From Marisimplicoccus sp038110465 (GTDB lineage: Bacteria > Bacteroidota > Bacteroidia > Flavobacteriales > Flavobacteriaceae): 64,000 nucleotides of DNA. This document shows, piece by piece, positions 44,679 through 54,338 of the stretch (position 1 is its first letter; the number at the start of each line of letters is the position of its first letter). Under the pieces are notes generated by a model, which was not told the DNA's origin, made no database searches, and worked only from the letters and a program-made list of their open reading frames with translations. A program made the translations under genes and the position numbers. The stretch lies in contig JAYNJU010000001.1 in the NCBI GenBank assembly GCA_038110465.1, positions 1-64,000 on the forward strand, written 5' to 3'.

Positions 44679-45781
44679 TATCTCAATTTTTGTCTTCTAT
44701 TTTTATCATAATCTTCAAAAATCATTTCACTCAACCCGTCAAGACCTGTGTAAAATGCTTTACCGTTGTTTATTTCAGAGAATTTTTTTACAAATGTCTG
44801 AAGATATGGATCACTAGCAATCATAAAAGTAGTTATTGGAATATTATTTTTTTTTGCTTGTCTAGCTCTATTATAGCATTGATCTAAAATGAAGTTATCA
44901 AGTCCAGCACTATTCTTATAAAAGCCATCTTTAGTAAACATACAACTTGGTTTTCCATCAGTGATCATAAATATCTGTTTATTATTATTCTTTTTTTTTC
45001 TTAAAATATCAAAAGCTAAATCTAGGCCAGCTACAGTATTAGTATGATATGGGCCCACCTTGAGATAGGGAAGATCTTTTATACTTATTGGTCTTGCTTC
45101 ATCACCGAATGACAAAATATCAATGGTATCTTTTGGAAATTTAGTTTTAATATATTCTACAAGTGCCATAGCAACTTTTTTAGCAGGTGTAATCCTATCT
45201 TCTCCATAAAGGATCATACTATGACTTATGTCAATCATAAGTACTGTACTCATCTGTGAATTATGATTTGAATTCCAAACAACTAGGTCATCCTTTTTTA
45301 GACTTAAATCATTTTCACCTGAAGATATTATAGCATTTTTTAGACTTTCAGTTAACAAAATTCTATCAAGAGGATCACCAAATTCGAAATCTTTAATATT
45401 TAAATTTTCATCACTCCCAGAGGATGAATATCTTGTCTTATGATTACCTTTTTTAGTTTTTTTTAAGTTTCCAAATAAGTGTTTAAGAACATGCTTCCTA
45501 AGAAGTCTCTCTGTTTTAGAGCTAATCTTGATACTATCTCCATTTGCTGAAATCTCTTTTCTTATATACCCTTTTTTTAAAAGATCATTTACAAAATCAT
45601 CAATTGTATAACTTTCATCAGTGAGTTTATATTCTTTATCAAGTTCTCTAAGCCACTCTATAGCTTCATCAAAATCACCAGATGTATGAATAATTAGCTC
45701 TTTAAAAATATTAAATAGCTTTTCAAAAGGGGATAGAGTTGGTTCTTTAAAAGAACTAAATTTTAAACCTGATTTTTTCAA
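44678..45781 (-). CDS. VWA-domain protein, partner of the MoxR-like ATPase
   Basis: 367 residues. The N-terminal half is charged and helical. The C-terminal VWA domain has a complete MIDAS: DISHS in TVLMIDISHSMILYG, a Thr in the GPYHTNT region, and MITDGKPSC. Cytoplasmic, with no membrane segment. MoxR-VWA pairs usually mature or remodel a target complex. The target is not visible here. Starts with TTG at 45781; divergent from mvaD, with 93 nt between. Confidence 0.85.
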   Translation of the reverse strand: MKKSGLKFSSFKEPTLSPFEKLFNIFKELIIHTSGDFDEAIEWLRELDKEYKLTDESYTIDDFVNDLLKKGYIRKEISANGDSIKISSKTERLLRKHVLKHLFGNLKKTKKGNHKTRYSSSGSDENLNIKDFEFGDPLDRILLTESLKNAIISSGENDLSLKKDDLVVWNSNHNSQMSTVLMIDISHSMILYGEDRITPAKKVAMALVEYIKTKFPKDTIDILSFGDEARPISIKDLPYLKVGPYHTNTVAGLDLAFDILRKKKNNNKQIFMITDGKPSCMFTKDGFYKNSAGLDNFILDQCYNRARQAKKNNIPITTFMIASDPYLQTFVKKFSEINNGKAFYTGLDGLSEMIFEDYDKNRRQKLR

Positions 45782-45874
45782 ATTGATTTACTTTTAGATA
45801 ATCCAAATTAAACAAATAATACTTATGCTCGAGTTTATCTTTCTTATATTTAAAGGATTTTTAACAATATTTAA

Positions 45875-46945
45875 ATGATTGAACAGGATTTTATTTGCTC
45901 TGATAGTTTTGAGTCTAGTGGAATAGTTGAATGGAATTCTCCAAGTAATATTGCACTTACTAAATATTGGGGTAAAAAACAAAATCAAATACCTCAAAAC
46001 CCATCCATTAGTTTTACTTTGTCTAAATGCTATACAAATACCATAGTTGAGTTTAAGCCAAAAAAAAATACTAAAAATGAATTATATTTTTACTTTGATG
46101 GAAAAGAAAATCAAGAGTTTGAAAAAAAAGTAAAAACTTATATCACAAGTATTGAAAAATATTTTGGGTTCTTAAAAAATCATGATTTATTTATTAATTC
46201 AAAAAATAATTTTCCACATAGTAGTGGAATTGCATCATCTGCATCTTCTATGTCAGCTTTAGCATCCTGTTTAGTAGACTTTGAATCTCAAAATATTAAT
46301 TATGATAACAATTTTAATCTTAAAAAGAAATCATTTATATCTAGACTAGGATCTGGGAGTGCATGCAGGAGTATTGAAGGTCCAGTAACTCTTTGGGGGC
46401 TAACTGACTCTTTTAAAGAAAGTTCAGATTTATATGCAGTAAATATTTCAAATGATATTGATAATATCTTTCATAATTATCAAAATACAATTTTAATAAT
46501 TGATCCTGGACAGAAAGTGATTTCAAGTTCTTTAGGACATGAGTTAATGAATAAGAACCCTTTTTCTAATAAAAGATTTGAAATTGCAAAAAATAATACC
46601 GCAAAACTAAAAGACATTTTAAAATCAGGCGAGTTAGATGACTTCATTACAATTACTGAATCAGAAGCATTGATGATTCACTCATTAATGTTGTCCTCTG
46701 ATCCATACTATATACTTATGAAACCAAATACTTTAGAGGCAATTTATAAAGTATTAGAATTCAGGAGGGATACTAAACTTCATTTAAGTTTCACGTTAGA
46801 TGCAGGTTCAAATGTCCATTTGTTATACCCTAAATCTGAGACTGAAATAATAACAAAATTTATAAATAATGAACTCCTAAAGTTATGTAAGTCTAACTCC
46901 TGTATTCATGATTATTTAGGTAATGGTGCTACAAAAATCAGATAA
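45875..46945 (+). CDS. mvaD: diphosphomevalonate decarboxylase
   Basis: GHMP-family enzyme of 356 residues. SPSNIALTKYWGKK near residue 27, the ATP-loop FPHSSGIASSASSMSALA, SRLGSGSACRSIEG with the conserved Ser/Arg, and the C-terminal catalytic Asp in FTLDAGSNVHLLYP. It converts diphosphomevalonate to isopentenyl diphosphate, so this organism uses a mevalonate route for isoprenoids. The stop overlaps the next start by 1 nt. Starts the run mvaD, mevalonate kinase, gntK, gnd, gntP. Confidence 0.94.
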   Translation: MIEQDFICSDSFESSGIVEWNSPSNIALTKYWGKKQNQIPQNPSISFTLSKCYTNTIVEFKPKKNTKNELYFYFDGKENQEFEKKVKTYITSIEKYFGFLKNHDLFINSKNNFPHSSGIASSASSMSALASCLVDFESQNINYDNNFNLKKKSFISRLGSGSACRSIEGPVTLWGLTDSFKESSDLYAVNISNDIDNIFHNYQNTILIIDPGQKVISSSLGHELMNKNPFSNKRFEIAKNNTAKLKDILKSGELDDFITITESEALMIHSLMLSSDPYYILMKPNTLEAIYKVLEFRRDTKLHLSFTLDAGSNVHLLYPKSETEIITKFINNELLKLCKSNSCIHDYLGNGATKIR

Positions 46946-47829
46946 TGGATAATAAAAAATTTTATTCAAAAATTTTACTTTTTGGCGAATACGGAGTCAT
47001 ATCAAATTCTAATGCATTATCCATTCCTTTTGAGAATTTCTATGGTTATCTAAATAAATCAGATTTATTAAAAGATGAAGAGAAGATTTCAAATTCTAGT
47101 ATTCTTGAGTTATATGAATTTATGACGGATTTAGATATTGAGGACATAATTGATTTTAATTTTTTTAAAAATGACATAGATAGAGGATTACACTTTGTTA
47201 GTAGTATCCCTATTGCTTCAGGTCTAGGAAGCAGTGGCGCTCTTGTTGCATCAGTTTTTGATTCATATCAAAAAAAAGATTTTATTAATTTAAATGTGGA
47301 AGAGATAAAAAATCTATTGTCAATTATTGAATCCAAATTTCATGGAAAGTCTTCTGGTCTAGACCCATCTGTTTCACTATTTAATAGTCCAATATTTTAT
47401 TCTAATAAGCAAATTAAATTGATAGATAAAATTCATTATGATAACTTTAAGGTTTATATAATGGATAGTAAAATAAAATCTTCAACAAAGAAAATGATCG
47501 AGTTATTTCACAAAAAAATGAAAGAGAGTGAATTTAGATATTTCTTTGAAAATAAATACATCAATAATACAAATGAATGTATTGATTACCTCCTTAATTG
47601 CTCAGACTTATTTAGAGACTCTTTAAAACAATTATCAGAAAGTACACTGAATTATTTCAAGGAAATGATTCCAAATCAACTTATAGATATTTGGAATGAA
47701 GGACATAAAAGTGATTCATATTATATGAAACTTTGTGGATCAGGTGGTGGAGGTTTCTTTTTAGTATTTGATTATAATGACCAAATAAACTCTAAGTTTT
47801 CTGATTTTAATTTATTTCAGATAAAATAA
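46945..47829 (+). CDS. mevalonate kinase-like GHMP kinase
   Basis: 294 residues. SKILLFGEYGVISNSNALSIP at the N-terminus contains the substrate-binding region (core LLFGEYGV). The ATP loop is IASGLGSSGALVAS and the third motif is LCGSGGGGFFLVF. HGKSSGLDPSVSLF is typical of mevalonate kinase. Coupled to mvaD by a 1-nt overlap, which supports mevalonate or phosphomevalonate as substrate. The two cannot be separated by sequence reading alone. Confidence 0.85.
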   Translation: MDNKKFYSKILLFGEYGVISNSNALSIPFENFYGYLNKSDLLKDEEKISNSSILELYEFMTDLDIEDIIDFNFFKNDIDRGLHFVSSIPIASGLGSSGALVASVFDSYQKKDFINLNVEEIKNLLSIIESKFHGKSSGLDPSVSLFNSPIFYSNKQIKLIDKIHYDNFKVYIMDSKIKSSTKKMIELFHKKMKESEFRYFFENKYINNTNECIDYLLNCSDLFRDSLKQLSESTLNYFKEMIPNQLIDIWNEGHKSDSYYMKLCGSGGGGFFLVFDYNDQINSKFSDFNLFQIK

Positions 47830-47830
47830 A

Positions 47831-48313
47831 ATGTATAGAGTTATTATTTTATTTGGGGTTAGTGGTTGTGGAAAATCTCTAATAGGAAACCAATTATCAA
47901 AAGATTTACAATTCGAATTTATTGAAGGGGATGATTTCCATTCTAATGAAAATATTAAAAAAATGAAAAATAATATTCCATTAAATGATGATGATAGAGA
48001 GGCATGGCTTGATCAAATTAATAAAGAGCTTAATAAATTAAGAAATAAAAATTTTGTGGTTGCGTGTTCTGCTTTAAAAGAGATATACAGAGAAAGACTT
48101 GTTAAAGGAATAACAGCTAAGATAGATTGGTTTTGTTTAAAAGGAACTTTTGATCTGATAGAAAAAAGGCTTGACAGTAGAGGTAATCATTATTTTAAGT
48201 CAGCATTGCTTAAATCTCAATTTGATATAATTGAATATCCTGATTATTGTACATTTATAGATATCATTGAAAGCCCTGAAAAGATCGTTGAAAGAATTAA
48301 ATCTGCATTGTAA
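47831..48313 (+). CDS. gntK: gluconokinase
   Basis: 160 residues, usual for GntK. P-loop LFGVSGCGKSLIG, then FIEGDDFHSNENIKKMKNN with the gluconate-binding Asp/His, DDDREAWLDQI, and VVACSALKEIYRERL. It phosphorylates gluconate to 6-phosphogluconate. It lies 1 nt after the mevalonate kinase and directly abuts gnd. With the permease this makes a complete gluconate uptake and entry route. Confidence 0.94.
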   Translation: MYRVIILFGVSGCGKSLIGNQLSKDLQFEFIEGDDFHSNENIKKMKNNIPLNDDDREAWLDQINKELNKLRNKNFVVACSALKEIYRERLVKGITAKIDWFCLKGTFDLIEKRLDSRGNHYFKSALLKSQFDIIEYPDYCTFIDIIESPEKIVERIKSAL

Positions 48314-49651
48314 ATGAGTGATTTTGGAATAATTGGAATTGGAAGAATAGGAACTAGTATGGCAAGAAATATGTCATCAAAAGGTATTATAGTTTCACTA
48401 TTTGATAAAAATCATAATTCCCTTGTTAATTTAAAAAAAGATTATCCAGAGTTAGAGTCATCTTTAGTTTTTGATGATATTAATAAATTTATAAGATCAA
48501 TTTCCAATCCAAGAAAAGTTTTAGTTCTGGTTCCTTCAGGACCTGCTCTAGATGAAGTTATTTCTCTTTTAATCAAATATCTTGATTCTAATGATATTAT
48601 AATAGATGGAGGTAATACTAATCCTAATATAAGCTTTAAGAATCATCAAACTATTAAATCAAAAAACTTGTTATATCTAGGTGTGGGAGTTTCTGGAGGA
48701 GTTAAAGGAGTTCTTGAGGGGCCTTCAATAATGATTGGAGGAGACACTAATGCCTTTGATCAAGTCAAAAATATTTTTTCTAAGATAACATCTAAAACAA
48801 TTAATGATTCAAAAAGCTTTGAATTCTTTGGAGATTCAAATCAAGGCCATTTTGTTAAAATGATTCATAATGGTATAGAATATGTTGAGATGCAGCTTAT
48901 ATCTTCAATTTATTATCTAATGATAAACTCCAAAAAATATAAGTATGACGATGTTGCAAAAATTTTTAATAAATGGAATGGTATAGATTTAAACAGTTAC
49001 CTATTAGAAATTTCTTTGTTAAAACTTACTGAAAAAAAAGATGATAGTTATCTGTTAGATAGAATTGATGATAAGGCTGATGATAATGGTACTGGAAGAT
49101 GGATGTTAAAACATGCAATTGATCTTGGATGCTCAGTTAGTATGTTAAATTCAGCAATTGACTCAAGATTTATATCTAATAATAACATAAGATCAAAGGC
49201 TAATAAATTCATAAATGAAGATAAAAAAGAATATGATATAGACTTTGAATCGTTAGGTAATGCATATAGGTTTTGTAGATTAATAAATTATTTTCAAGCT
49301 TTTTTATTAATCAATTCTGCAAATAAAAGTTATGGATGGGATATAAGTATTTCAAATGCATTAAATGTGTGGTCAAATGGAAGTATTGTAAAATCAAACC
49401 TTATCAATACATTACTCAATGATTATTTAGTTGATAATATTCTGGATGATAAAAACATATTTAATAATCTTAATGAACTTAAACCTGGATTAATTGATAT
49501 TTTAAATACATCATTAATAAATGATATATCGCTTCCATGTTTTAACGAAGCATTAAATTATTTTAATCAGATTTCAAGTTCTTCTCTGAGTACTAAGCTA
49601 ATTCAAGCTCAAAGAAACTATTTTGGATCTCATGAAATAAAAATTAACTAA
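48314..49651 (+). CDS. gnd: 6-phosphogluconate dehydrogenase (decarboxylating), divergent
   Basis: 445 residues, long form. Rossmann start GIIGIGRIGTSMARNM, VGVSGGVKGVLEGPSIMIGG, catalytic Lys/Glu in FVKMIHNGIEYVEMQ, and the C-terminal tail QAQRNYFGSHE. It decarboxylates 6-phosphogluconate to ribulose 5-phosphate. After the second Rossmann strand the sequence reads FDKN, where NADP-dependent enzymes have FNRS or FNRT. An acidic residue here usually favours NAD. WSNGSIVKS also departs from the common WRGGCIIRS. Cofactor preference is inferred. Confidence 0.88.
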   Translation: MSDFGIIGIGRIGTSMARNMSSKGIIVSLFDKNHNSLVNLKKDYPELESSLVFDDINKFIRSISNPRKVLVLVPSGPALDEVISLLIKYLDSNDIIIDGGNTNPNISFKNHQTIKSKNLLYLGVGVSGGVKGVLEGPSIMIGGDTNAFDQVKNIFSKITSKTINDSKSFEFFGDSNQGHFVKMIHNGIEYVEMQLISSIYYLMINSKKYKYDDVAKIFNKWNGIDLNSYLLEISLLKLTEKKDDSYLLDRIDDKADDNGTGRWMLKHAIDLGCSVSMLNSAIDSRFISNNNIRSKANKFINEDKKEYDIDFESLGNAYRFCRLINYFQAFLLINSANKSYGWDISISNALNVWSNGSIVKSNLINTLLNDYLVDNILDDKNIFNNLNELKPGLIDILNTSLINDISLPCFNEALNYFNQISSSSLSTKLIQAQRNYFGSHEIKIN

Positions 49652-50992
49652 ATGAGTATTTACCTTTCATTGATTATCGGTATTTGTCTTTTACTTGTTC
49701 AAGTAATAAAATTTAGATTTTCCCCTTTTATTTCATTACTAATATCATCAATAGTAATTGGTCTGCTTTCAGGTCTTGATGGTGAAATAATAATAAATAA
49801 TATTCAACAAGGAATGGGTAGTACACTTGGATATATTGCAGTAATAGTTGGACTTGGAGCTATGTTTGGCGCCATACTTGAATCAACTGGTGGTGCAAAA
49901 GAAATCACCAGGCATCTCTTAAATAAGTTTGGTGAAAAGAAATCTCAGTGGGCGTTATTAATTAGTGGTTTTTTTATTGCAATTCCAGTTTTCTTTGATG
50001 TAGCATTTATACTTCTTTTGCCAGTAATTTATTCAATTCAAAAGAAGTCAAATAAATCTTTGGTTTATTACGCTCTTCCACTACTTGCTGGTTTAGCAGT
50101 AACACATGCTTTTATTCCACCTACTCCTGGACCAGTTGCTGTTTCACAAATTCTTGGAGCTGATCTAGGCTATGTAATGCTATTTGGTTTAATTGTTGGT
50201 ATACCATCAGCTATTTTATCTGGAGTAATTTTTACAAATTTCATAACATCTAAGATTGATTTTAATTCTAAAGTAGTATTTGATACTGAAGAACTAAAAG
50301 TATATACTACCCCAAGTATAAGATCAGTCTTATTAATAATACTCCTGCCTCTAATTCTAATTATTTTTAGATCTCTAATAGATACTGGAATACTAAGTAT
50401 AACAAATGAGACTGTTTCTGAATTTATTCAGTTTATAGGTCACCCTTTCTCTGCTCTGATAATTGCTAATATAATAGCATGGTATTTTCTTGGAATTAGA
50501 CTCGGTATAGATAAAAAGAAATTAGAGAAAATTATTTCAAAATCATTTGCTCCAGCTGGAGCTATAATATTAATAACTGGTGCAGGTGGGGTATTAAAAC
50601 AAATCTTGATAGAATTAAATATTGGTGAATTATTAGCTCAAAATATTTTTAGTTCATCTGAATTAATTTTAGTTGCATCTTTTTTATGTGCAGTTTTTAT
50701 AAGAGTTCTTCAAGGTTCTTCAACAGTTGCAATGATAACATCTGCTAGTCTTGTATCTCCATTATTAGTAGATAAAATTAATGATCCAATTTCTCTTAGT
50801 CTTATTGTAATCTCGATTGCATCGGGAGCTTCAACTTTCTCACATGTAAATGATAGTGGATTTTGGCTTGTAAATCAATATCTAGGACTTTCAATGAAAA
50901 AAACATTTTTATCTTGGACACTTATGACATTAATTTTATCTATTTCAGGTTTAATTTTCACTCTCATAATTAGCTACACTTTAACTTATTGA
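49652..50992 (+). CDS. gntP: GntP-family gluconate:H+ symporter
   Basis: 446 residues with about twelve membrane helices. GntP landmarks: VGLGAMFGAILESTGGA near residue 65, FFIAIPVFFDVAFILLLPV, HAFIPPTPGPVAVSQILGAD, and near the C-terminus GSSTVAMITSASLVSP and SHVNDSGFWLVNQYLGLS. It imports gluconate or a related aldonate through the inner membrane. It abuts gnd with no spacing. Last gene of the run, ending 12 nt before convergent trpA. Confidence 0.93.
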   Translation: MSIYLSLIIGICLLLVQVIKFRFSPFISLLISSIVIGLLSGLDGEIIINNIQQGMGSTLGYIAVIVGLGAMFGAILESTGGAKEITRHLLNKFGEKKSQWALLISGFFIAIPVFFDVAFILLLPVIYSIQKKSNKSLVYYALPLLAGLAVTHAFIPPTPGPVAVSQILGADLGYVMLFGLIVGIPSAILSGVIFTNFITSKIDFNSKVVFDTEELKVYTTPSIRSVLLIILLPLILIIFRSLIDTGILSITNETVSEFIQFIGHPFSALIIANIIAWYFLGIRLGIDKKKLEKIISKSFAPAGAIILITGAGGVLKQILIELNIGELLAQNIFSSSELILVASFLCAVFIRVLQGSSTVAMITSASLVSPLLVDKINDPISLSLIVISIASGASTFSHVNDSGFWLVNQYLGLSMKKTFLSWTLMTLILSISGLIFTLIISYTLTY

Positions 50993-51004
50993 TTTTTTCT
51001 CAAT

Positions 51005-51766
51005 TTATCTAATTGAACCTATGTATGAAGCAACTGAATCAATCCCACTATTTTGAAGTTTCTTTATAAATGCAGATCCAATTATCGCACCCTTAGAATA
51101 TTTTACAACAGTATTAAATGTTTCCTTAGTTCCAACTCCAAAACCAATTATTCTAGGAGTTTTTAGATTCATTTTTTCAATTCTTTCAAAATAATTTATT
51201 TGCTCAGGGCTAAAACTGTCCTTGGATCCAGTTATACTAGAAGAACTTACCATATAGATAAATCCATTTGATATTGAGTCAATTTTTCTAATTCTTTCAT
51301 CTGAAGTCTGTGGAGCTATTAAAAACATATTATAAAGTTGATATTTTTCAAAGATTGATTTATAATTTGCTTCATAATAATCTATTGGAAGGTCAGGAAT
51401 GATTAATCCATCTATTCCAATTTCATTACATTTTTTACAAAAGTCTTCTACACCATACTGAAGGATCGGGTTAAAATATCCCATTATTATAAGAGGAATT
51501 GAAACTTTATCTCTAATTCCTTTTAACTGATTAAATAGGACATTAGTATTCATTCCATTTTTAATTGCCTTTGTAGAGCTATCTTGAATTATAGGCCCAT
51601 CAGCAAGTGGATCACTAAAAGGGAGACCAATTTCTATCATATCAACACCAGATTCCTGAAGCTTAAAAATAATATCAACTGTATCATCTAGATTAGGATA
51701 TCCAGCTGTAAAATATATTGATAATACTTTACCGTCTTCTTTTAATTTTTTGTCAATTCTATTCAT
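51005..51766 (-). CDS. trpA: tryptophan synthase alpha chain
   Basis: 253-residue TIM barrel. The catalytic Glu lies in DMIEIGLPFSDPLADGP and the Asp in GIDGLIIPDLPIDYY. Also IAPQTSDERI and the glycine-rich phosphate site GFGVGTKETF. It splits indole-glycerol phosphate and passes indole to TrpB. Its ATG shares one base with the trpB stop. Last gene of the trp operon. Confidence 0.96.
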   Translation of the reverse strand: MNRIDKKLKEDGKVLSIYFTAGYPNLDDTVDIIFKLQESGVDMIEIGLPFSDPLADGPIIQDSSTKAIKNGMNTNVLFNQLKGIRDKVSIPLIIMGYFNPILQYGVEDFCKKCNEIGIDGLIIPDLPIDYYEANYKSIFEKYQLYNMFLIAPQTSDERIRKIDSISNGFIYMVSSSSITGSKDSFSPEQINYFERIEKMNLKTPRIIGFGVGTKETFNTVVKYSKGAIIGSAFIKKLQNSGIDSVASYIGSIR

Positions 51767-52947
51767 TATAAATTAAAATAACCAATGTAAGTGTTTAAGT
51801 CTTTATCTCCTCTCCCAGAGAAGTTAACAACAATTATATCATTTGGTTTAAAATCTAAATACTTGAATGCAGCAAATGCATGAGCAGTTTCTATTGCAGG
51901 AATAATTCCTTCTAGTTTAGAGACTTCTAACCCTGCTAGCATAGCATCACTATCTGTTATAGACATAAACTCTGCTCTTTTGCTTTCTAATAAATGTGCA
52001 TGAAGTGGACCAACGCCTGGATAATCTAAACCAGCTGATATGGAGTAAGGCTCAACTATTTGGCCATCTTTAGTTTGCATTAAAAGAGTTTTACTTCCAT
52101 GAATAATTCCAGTTTTACCAAGAACTGATGTAGCAGCACTTTTTCCAGACTCAACACCTTCACCAGCTGCTTCAACTGAAATAATTTTTACTTTCTCGTC
52201 TTCTAAATAATGATAATATAATCCAGCTGCATTACTACCACCTCCAATATTAGCTATTAAATAATTAGGGCTATCAGTTCCTTCTTTTTCAATTAACTGA
52301 GACTTTATTTCTTTAGAAACTATTGATTGAAATTTGGCAACCATATCAGGATATGGATGAGGACCAACAACTGATCCAATAATGTAGTGAGTTGTAATAG
52401 GATTATTTATCCAATCTCTAATAGCCTCATTAGTAGCATCCTTAAGAGTTTTGCTACCAGATTCAGCTGCAACTACACTTGCTCCTAGCATTTTCATTCT
52501 AGCAACATTAGGGGCTTGTCTTTTGATATCAACAGCTCCCATATATATTACACATTCAACTCCAGCTAATGCACAGACAGTTGCAGTGGCAACTCCATGT
52601 TGACCAGCACCTGTTTCAGCAATAATTCTTTTCTTTCCTAATCTTTTTGCTAGTAAAATTTGACCAACAGTATTATTTATTTTATGAGCTCCTGTATGAC
52701 ACAAGTCTTCTCTTTTAAAGTAGATTTTACATTTATATTTCTCTGACATTCTTTCAGCAAAATATAATGGAGTTGGCCTTCCTACATAGTCCTTTAAAAG
52801 ATTATTATAATCTTCCTGAAAATCAGTATCATTTATAATCTTAATATAGTTTTTTTCTAATTCGTCAAGATTTGGAAATAACATTTCTGGTACAAAAGCA
52901 CCCCCGTAGTTTCCATAAAACCCTTTTTTATCTACAGTATATTTCAT
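51766..52947 (-). CDS. trpB: tryptophan synthase beta chain
   Basis: 393-residue PLP enzyme. PLP-binding Lys in LCHTGAHKINNTVGQ (about residue 86), the phosphate loop GGGSNAAG, and the starting GFYGNYGGAFVPEMLF. It condenses indole with serine. The start overlaps the trpF end by 20 nt. A later start would remove conserved residues, so the overlap is accepted. Confidence 0.97.
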   Translation of the reverse strand: MKYTVDKKGFYGNYGGAFVPEMLFPNLDELEKNYIKIINDTDFQEDYNNLLKDYVGRPTPLYFAERMSEKYKCKIYFKREDLCHTGAHKINNTVGQILLAKRLGKKRIIAETGAGQHGVATATVCALAGVECVIYMGAVDIKRQAPNVARMKMLGASVVAAESGSKTLKDATNEAIRDWINNPITTHYIIGSVVGPHPYPDMVAKFQSIVSKEIKSQLIEKEGTDSPNYLIANIGGGSNAAGLYYHYLEDEKVKIISVEAAGEGVESGKSAATSVLGKTGIIHGSKTLLMQTKDGQIVEPYSISAGLDYPGVGPLHAHLLESKRAEFMSITDSDAMLAGLEVSKLEGIIPAIETAHAFAAFKYLDFKPNDIIVVNFSGRGDKDLNTYIGYFNL

Positions 52948-53557
52948 CTTTAATTATTTCTATGAATGTTTTTAATTCATCAATTTTTTTTAAATACCTG
53001 TCATCTTCAAATTTACTATTAACATCTATACCATAAACTGGAAGACCTATTTTAAAAAGATCAATCAATGAATCAATTGAGTGAAGTCCTATTCCACCAC
53101 TTATAAAAAATTCTTTTTTTAATTTATATTTTTTCAAATTTTCCCAATTAAATGATTTACCAGTTCCTCCTGGAAGTTCAGATTTTGAATCAAATAAAAA
53201 CATGTCACAATAGTTTTCATAATTTTTTAAAACATTAAAATCAAAATCATCATCAATTCTAAATGACTTGATAATTTGAATTCCACTATCAAGAATATTT
53301 TTACAAAATTCAGGTGACTCATCCCCATGTAATTGAACGCAAGCTAAATCATGTTGAGAGATTTTTTTATATACAAAATCAATATTTGAATTATAAAAAA
53401 CACCAGTTTTTTTAATTTTAGGTTTGACTTTTGGAGTTTCCCCCTTAACATATCTTACAGATTTTTCCCAAAAAATATGACCTATGTAATCAGGATTTAA
53501 TTCAGCTACTTGCTGAATATTTTGATTATCAAATAAACCACATACTTTAAATTTCAT
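52928..53557 (-). CDS. trpF: phosphoribosylanthranilate isomerase
   Basis: 209 residues, TIM barrel. It begins KFKVCGLFDNQNIQQV with the catalytic Cys (family KICG). Then YIGHIFWEKSVRYV, CVQLHGDESPEF, the catalytic Asp in MFLFDSKSELPGGTGKSF, and SGGIG. It isomerises phosphoribosylanthranilate. Overlaps trpC by 11 nt and trpB by 20 nt. Confidence 0.95.
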   Translation of the reverse strand: MKFKVCGLFDNQNIQQVAELNPDYIGHIFWEKSVRYVKGETPKVKPKIKKTGVFYNSNIDFVYKKISQHDLACVQLHGDESPEFCKNILDSGIQIIKSFRIDDDFDFNVLKNYENYCDMFLFDSKSELPGGTGKSFNWENLKKYKLKKEFFISGGIGLHSIDSLIDLFKIGLPVYGIDVNSKFEDDRYLKKIDELKTFIEIIKDEIYCR

Positions 53558-54338
53558 TTTCTAAGCTTTTTATAAAATCATAAGCAGATTCCATTGGATC
53601 ATTAGTTTTCATAAAATTTTCACCAATTAAAAACCCCTGATAACCAATTTCTTTGAGTTTAATAATTGATTCGACCTTACTAATTCCACTTTCAGAGATT
53701 TTAATGTAATCATCTGGGATCATTTTAAATAATTCAATACTATTATTTAAATCTATTTCTAAAGTGTCAAGATTTCTATTATTAACGCCAATTATATCAA
53801 TGTCATTTCCTGATATTTTTTCCAATTCTTCACAGGCATGGACTTCAACTAAAACTTCAAGACCTAGTTTTTTAGCTAAAGAACTAAACTTTAAAATTTC
53901 TTCCTTTGAAAGAATTGTTGCAATTAATAATATTGCATCAGCACCAATTGATTTGGCCTCTATTACTTGATATTCACTAATTATAAATTCTTTTCTTAAA
54001 ACTGGAATCTCTGAAATGTTTCTAATTTCGATAATATCATCAATATCTCCATCAAAATATTTCTTATTTGTAAGAATTGACAATCCAGCAGCTCCAGCCT
54101 TTTGGTATCCTCTTACAACTTCTGAAATAGTTGATTTGTAATTTATATTATTATTTGAAGGAGACCTTCTTTTAAATTCACATATTATTCCAGTAGAACT
54201 TCTCAAAATAGAATCTTTTAGAGATGAGCATTGTCTAGAAAAAAATTGATTGTCTTCAAGAGCAGATATTGGAACTTTAGAAGATAAAATATCTATCTCA
54301 TTTTTTTTATCTGCAACAATCTTATCTAAAATTTTCAT
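53547..54338 (-). CDS. trpC: indole-3-glycerol phosphate synthase
   Basis: 263 residues. CEFKRRSPS holds the catalytic Lys and the Ser-Pro of the family; then LSILTNKKYFDG, VLRKEFIISEYQV, VEVHACEELEKI and IGVNNRNLDTLEID. It closes the indole ring. The trpC ATG overlaps the trpD stop by 4 nt. Confidence 0.97.
   Translation of the reverse strand: MKILDKIVADKKNEIDILSSKVPISALEDNQFFSRQCSSLKDSILRSSTGIICEFKRRSPSNNNINYKSTISEVVRGYQKAGAAGLSILTNKKYFDGDIDDIIEIRNISEIPVLRKEFIISEYQVIEAKSIGADAILLIATILSKEEILKFSSLAKKLGLEVLVEVHACEELEKISGNDIDIIGVNNRNLDTLEIDLNNSIELFKMIPDDYIKISESGISKVESIIKLKEIGYQGFLIGENFMKTNDPMESAYDFIKSLENEI

Noticed and set aside
43218..45781. Magnesium chelatase (BchI/BchD) for chlorophyll or cobaltochelatase
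   Set aside because: No pigment or cobalamin genes nearby, and the pair has the general MoxR/VWA-chaperone layout.
45794..45997. Minus-strand 67-codon frame across the mvaD start region
   Set aside because: It overlaps the conserved N-terminus of mvaD and the divergent promoter area; composition is not protein-like.
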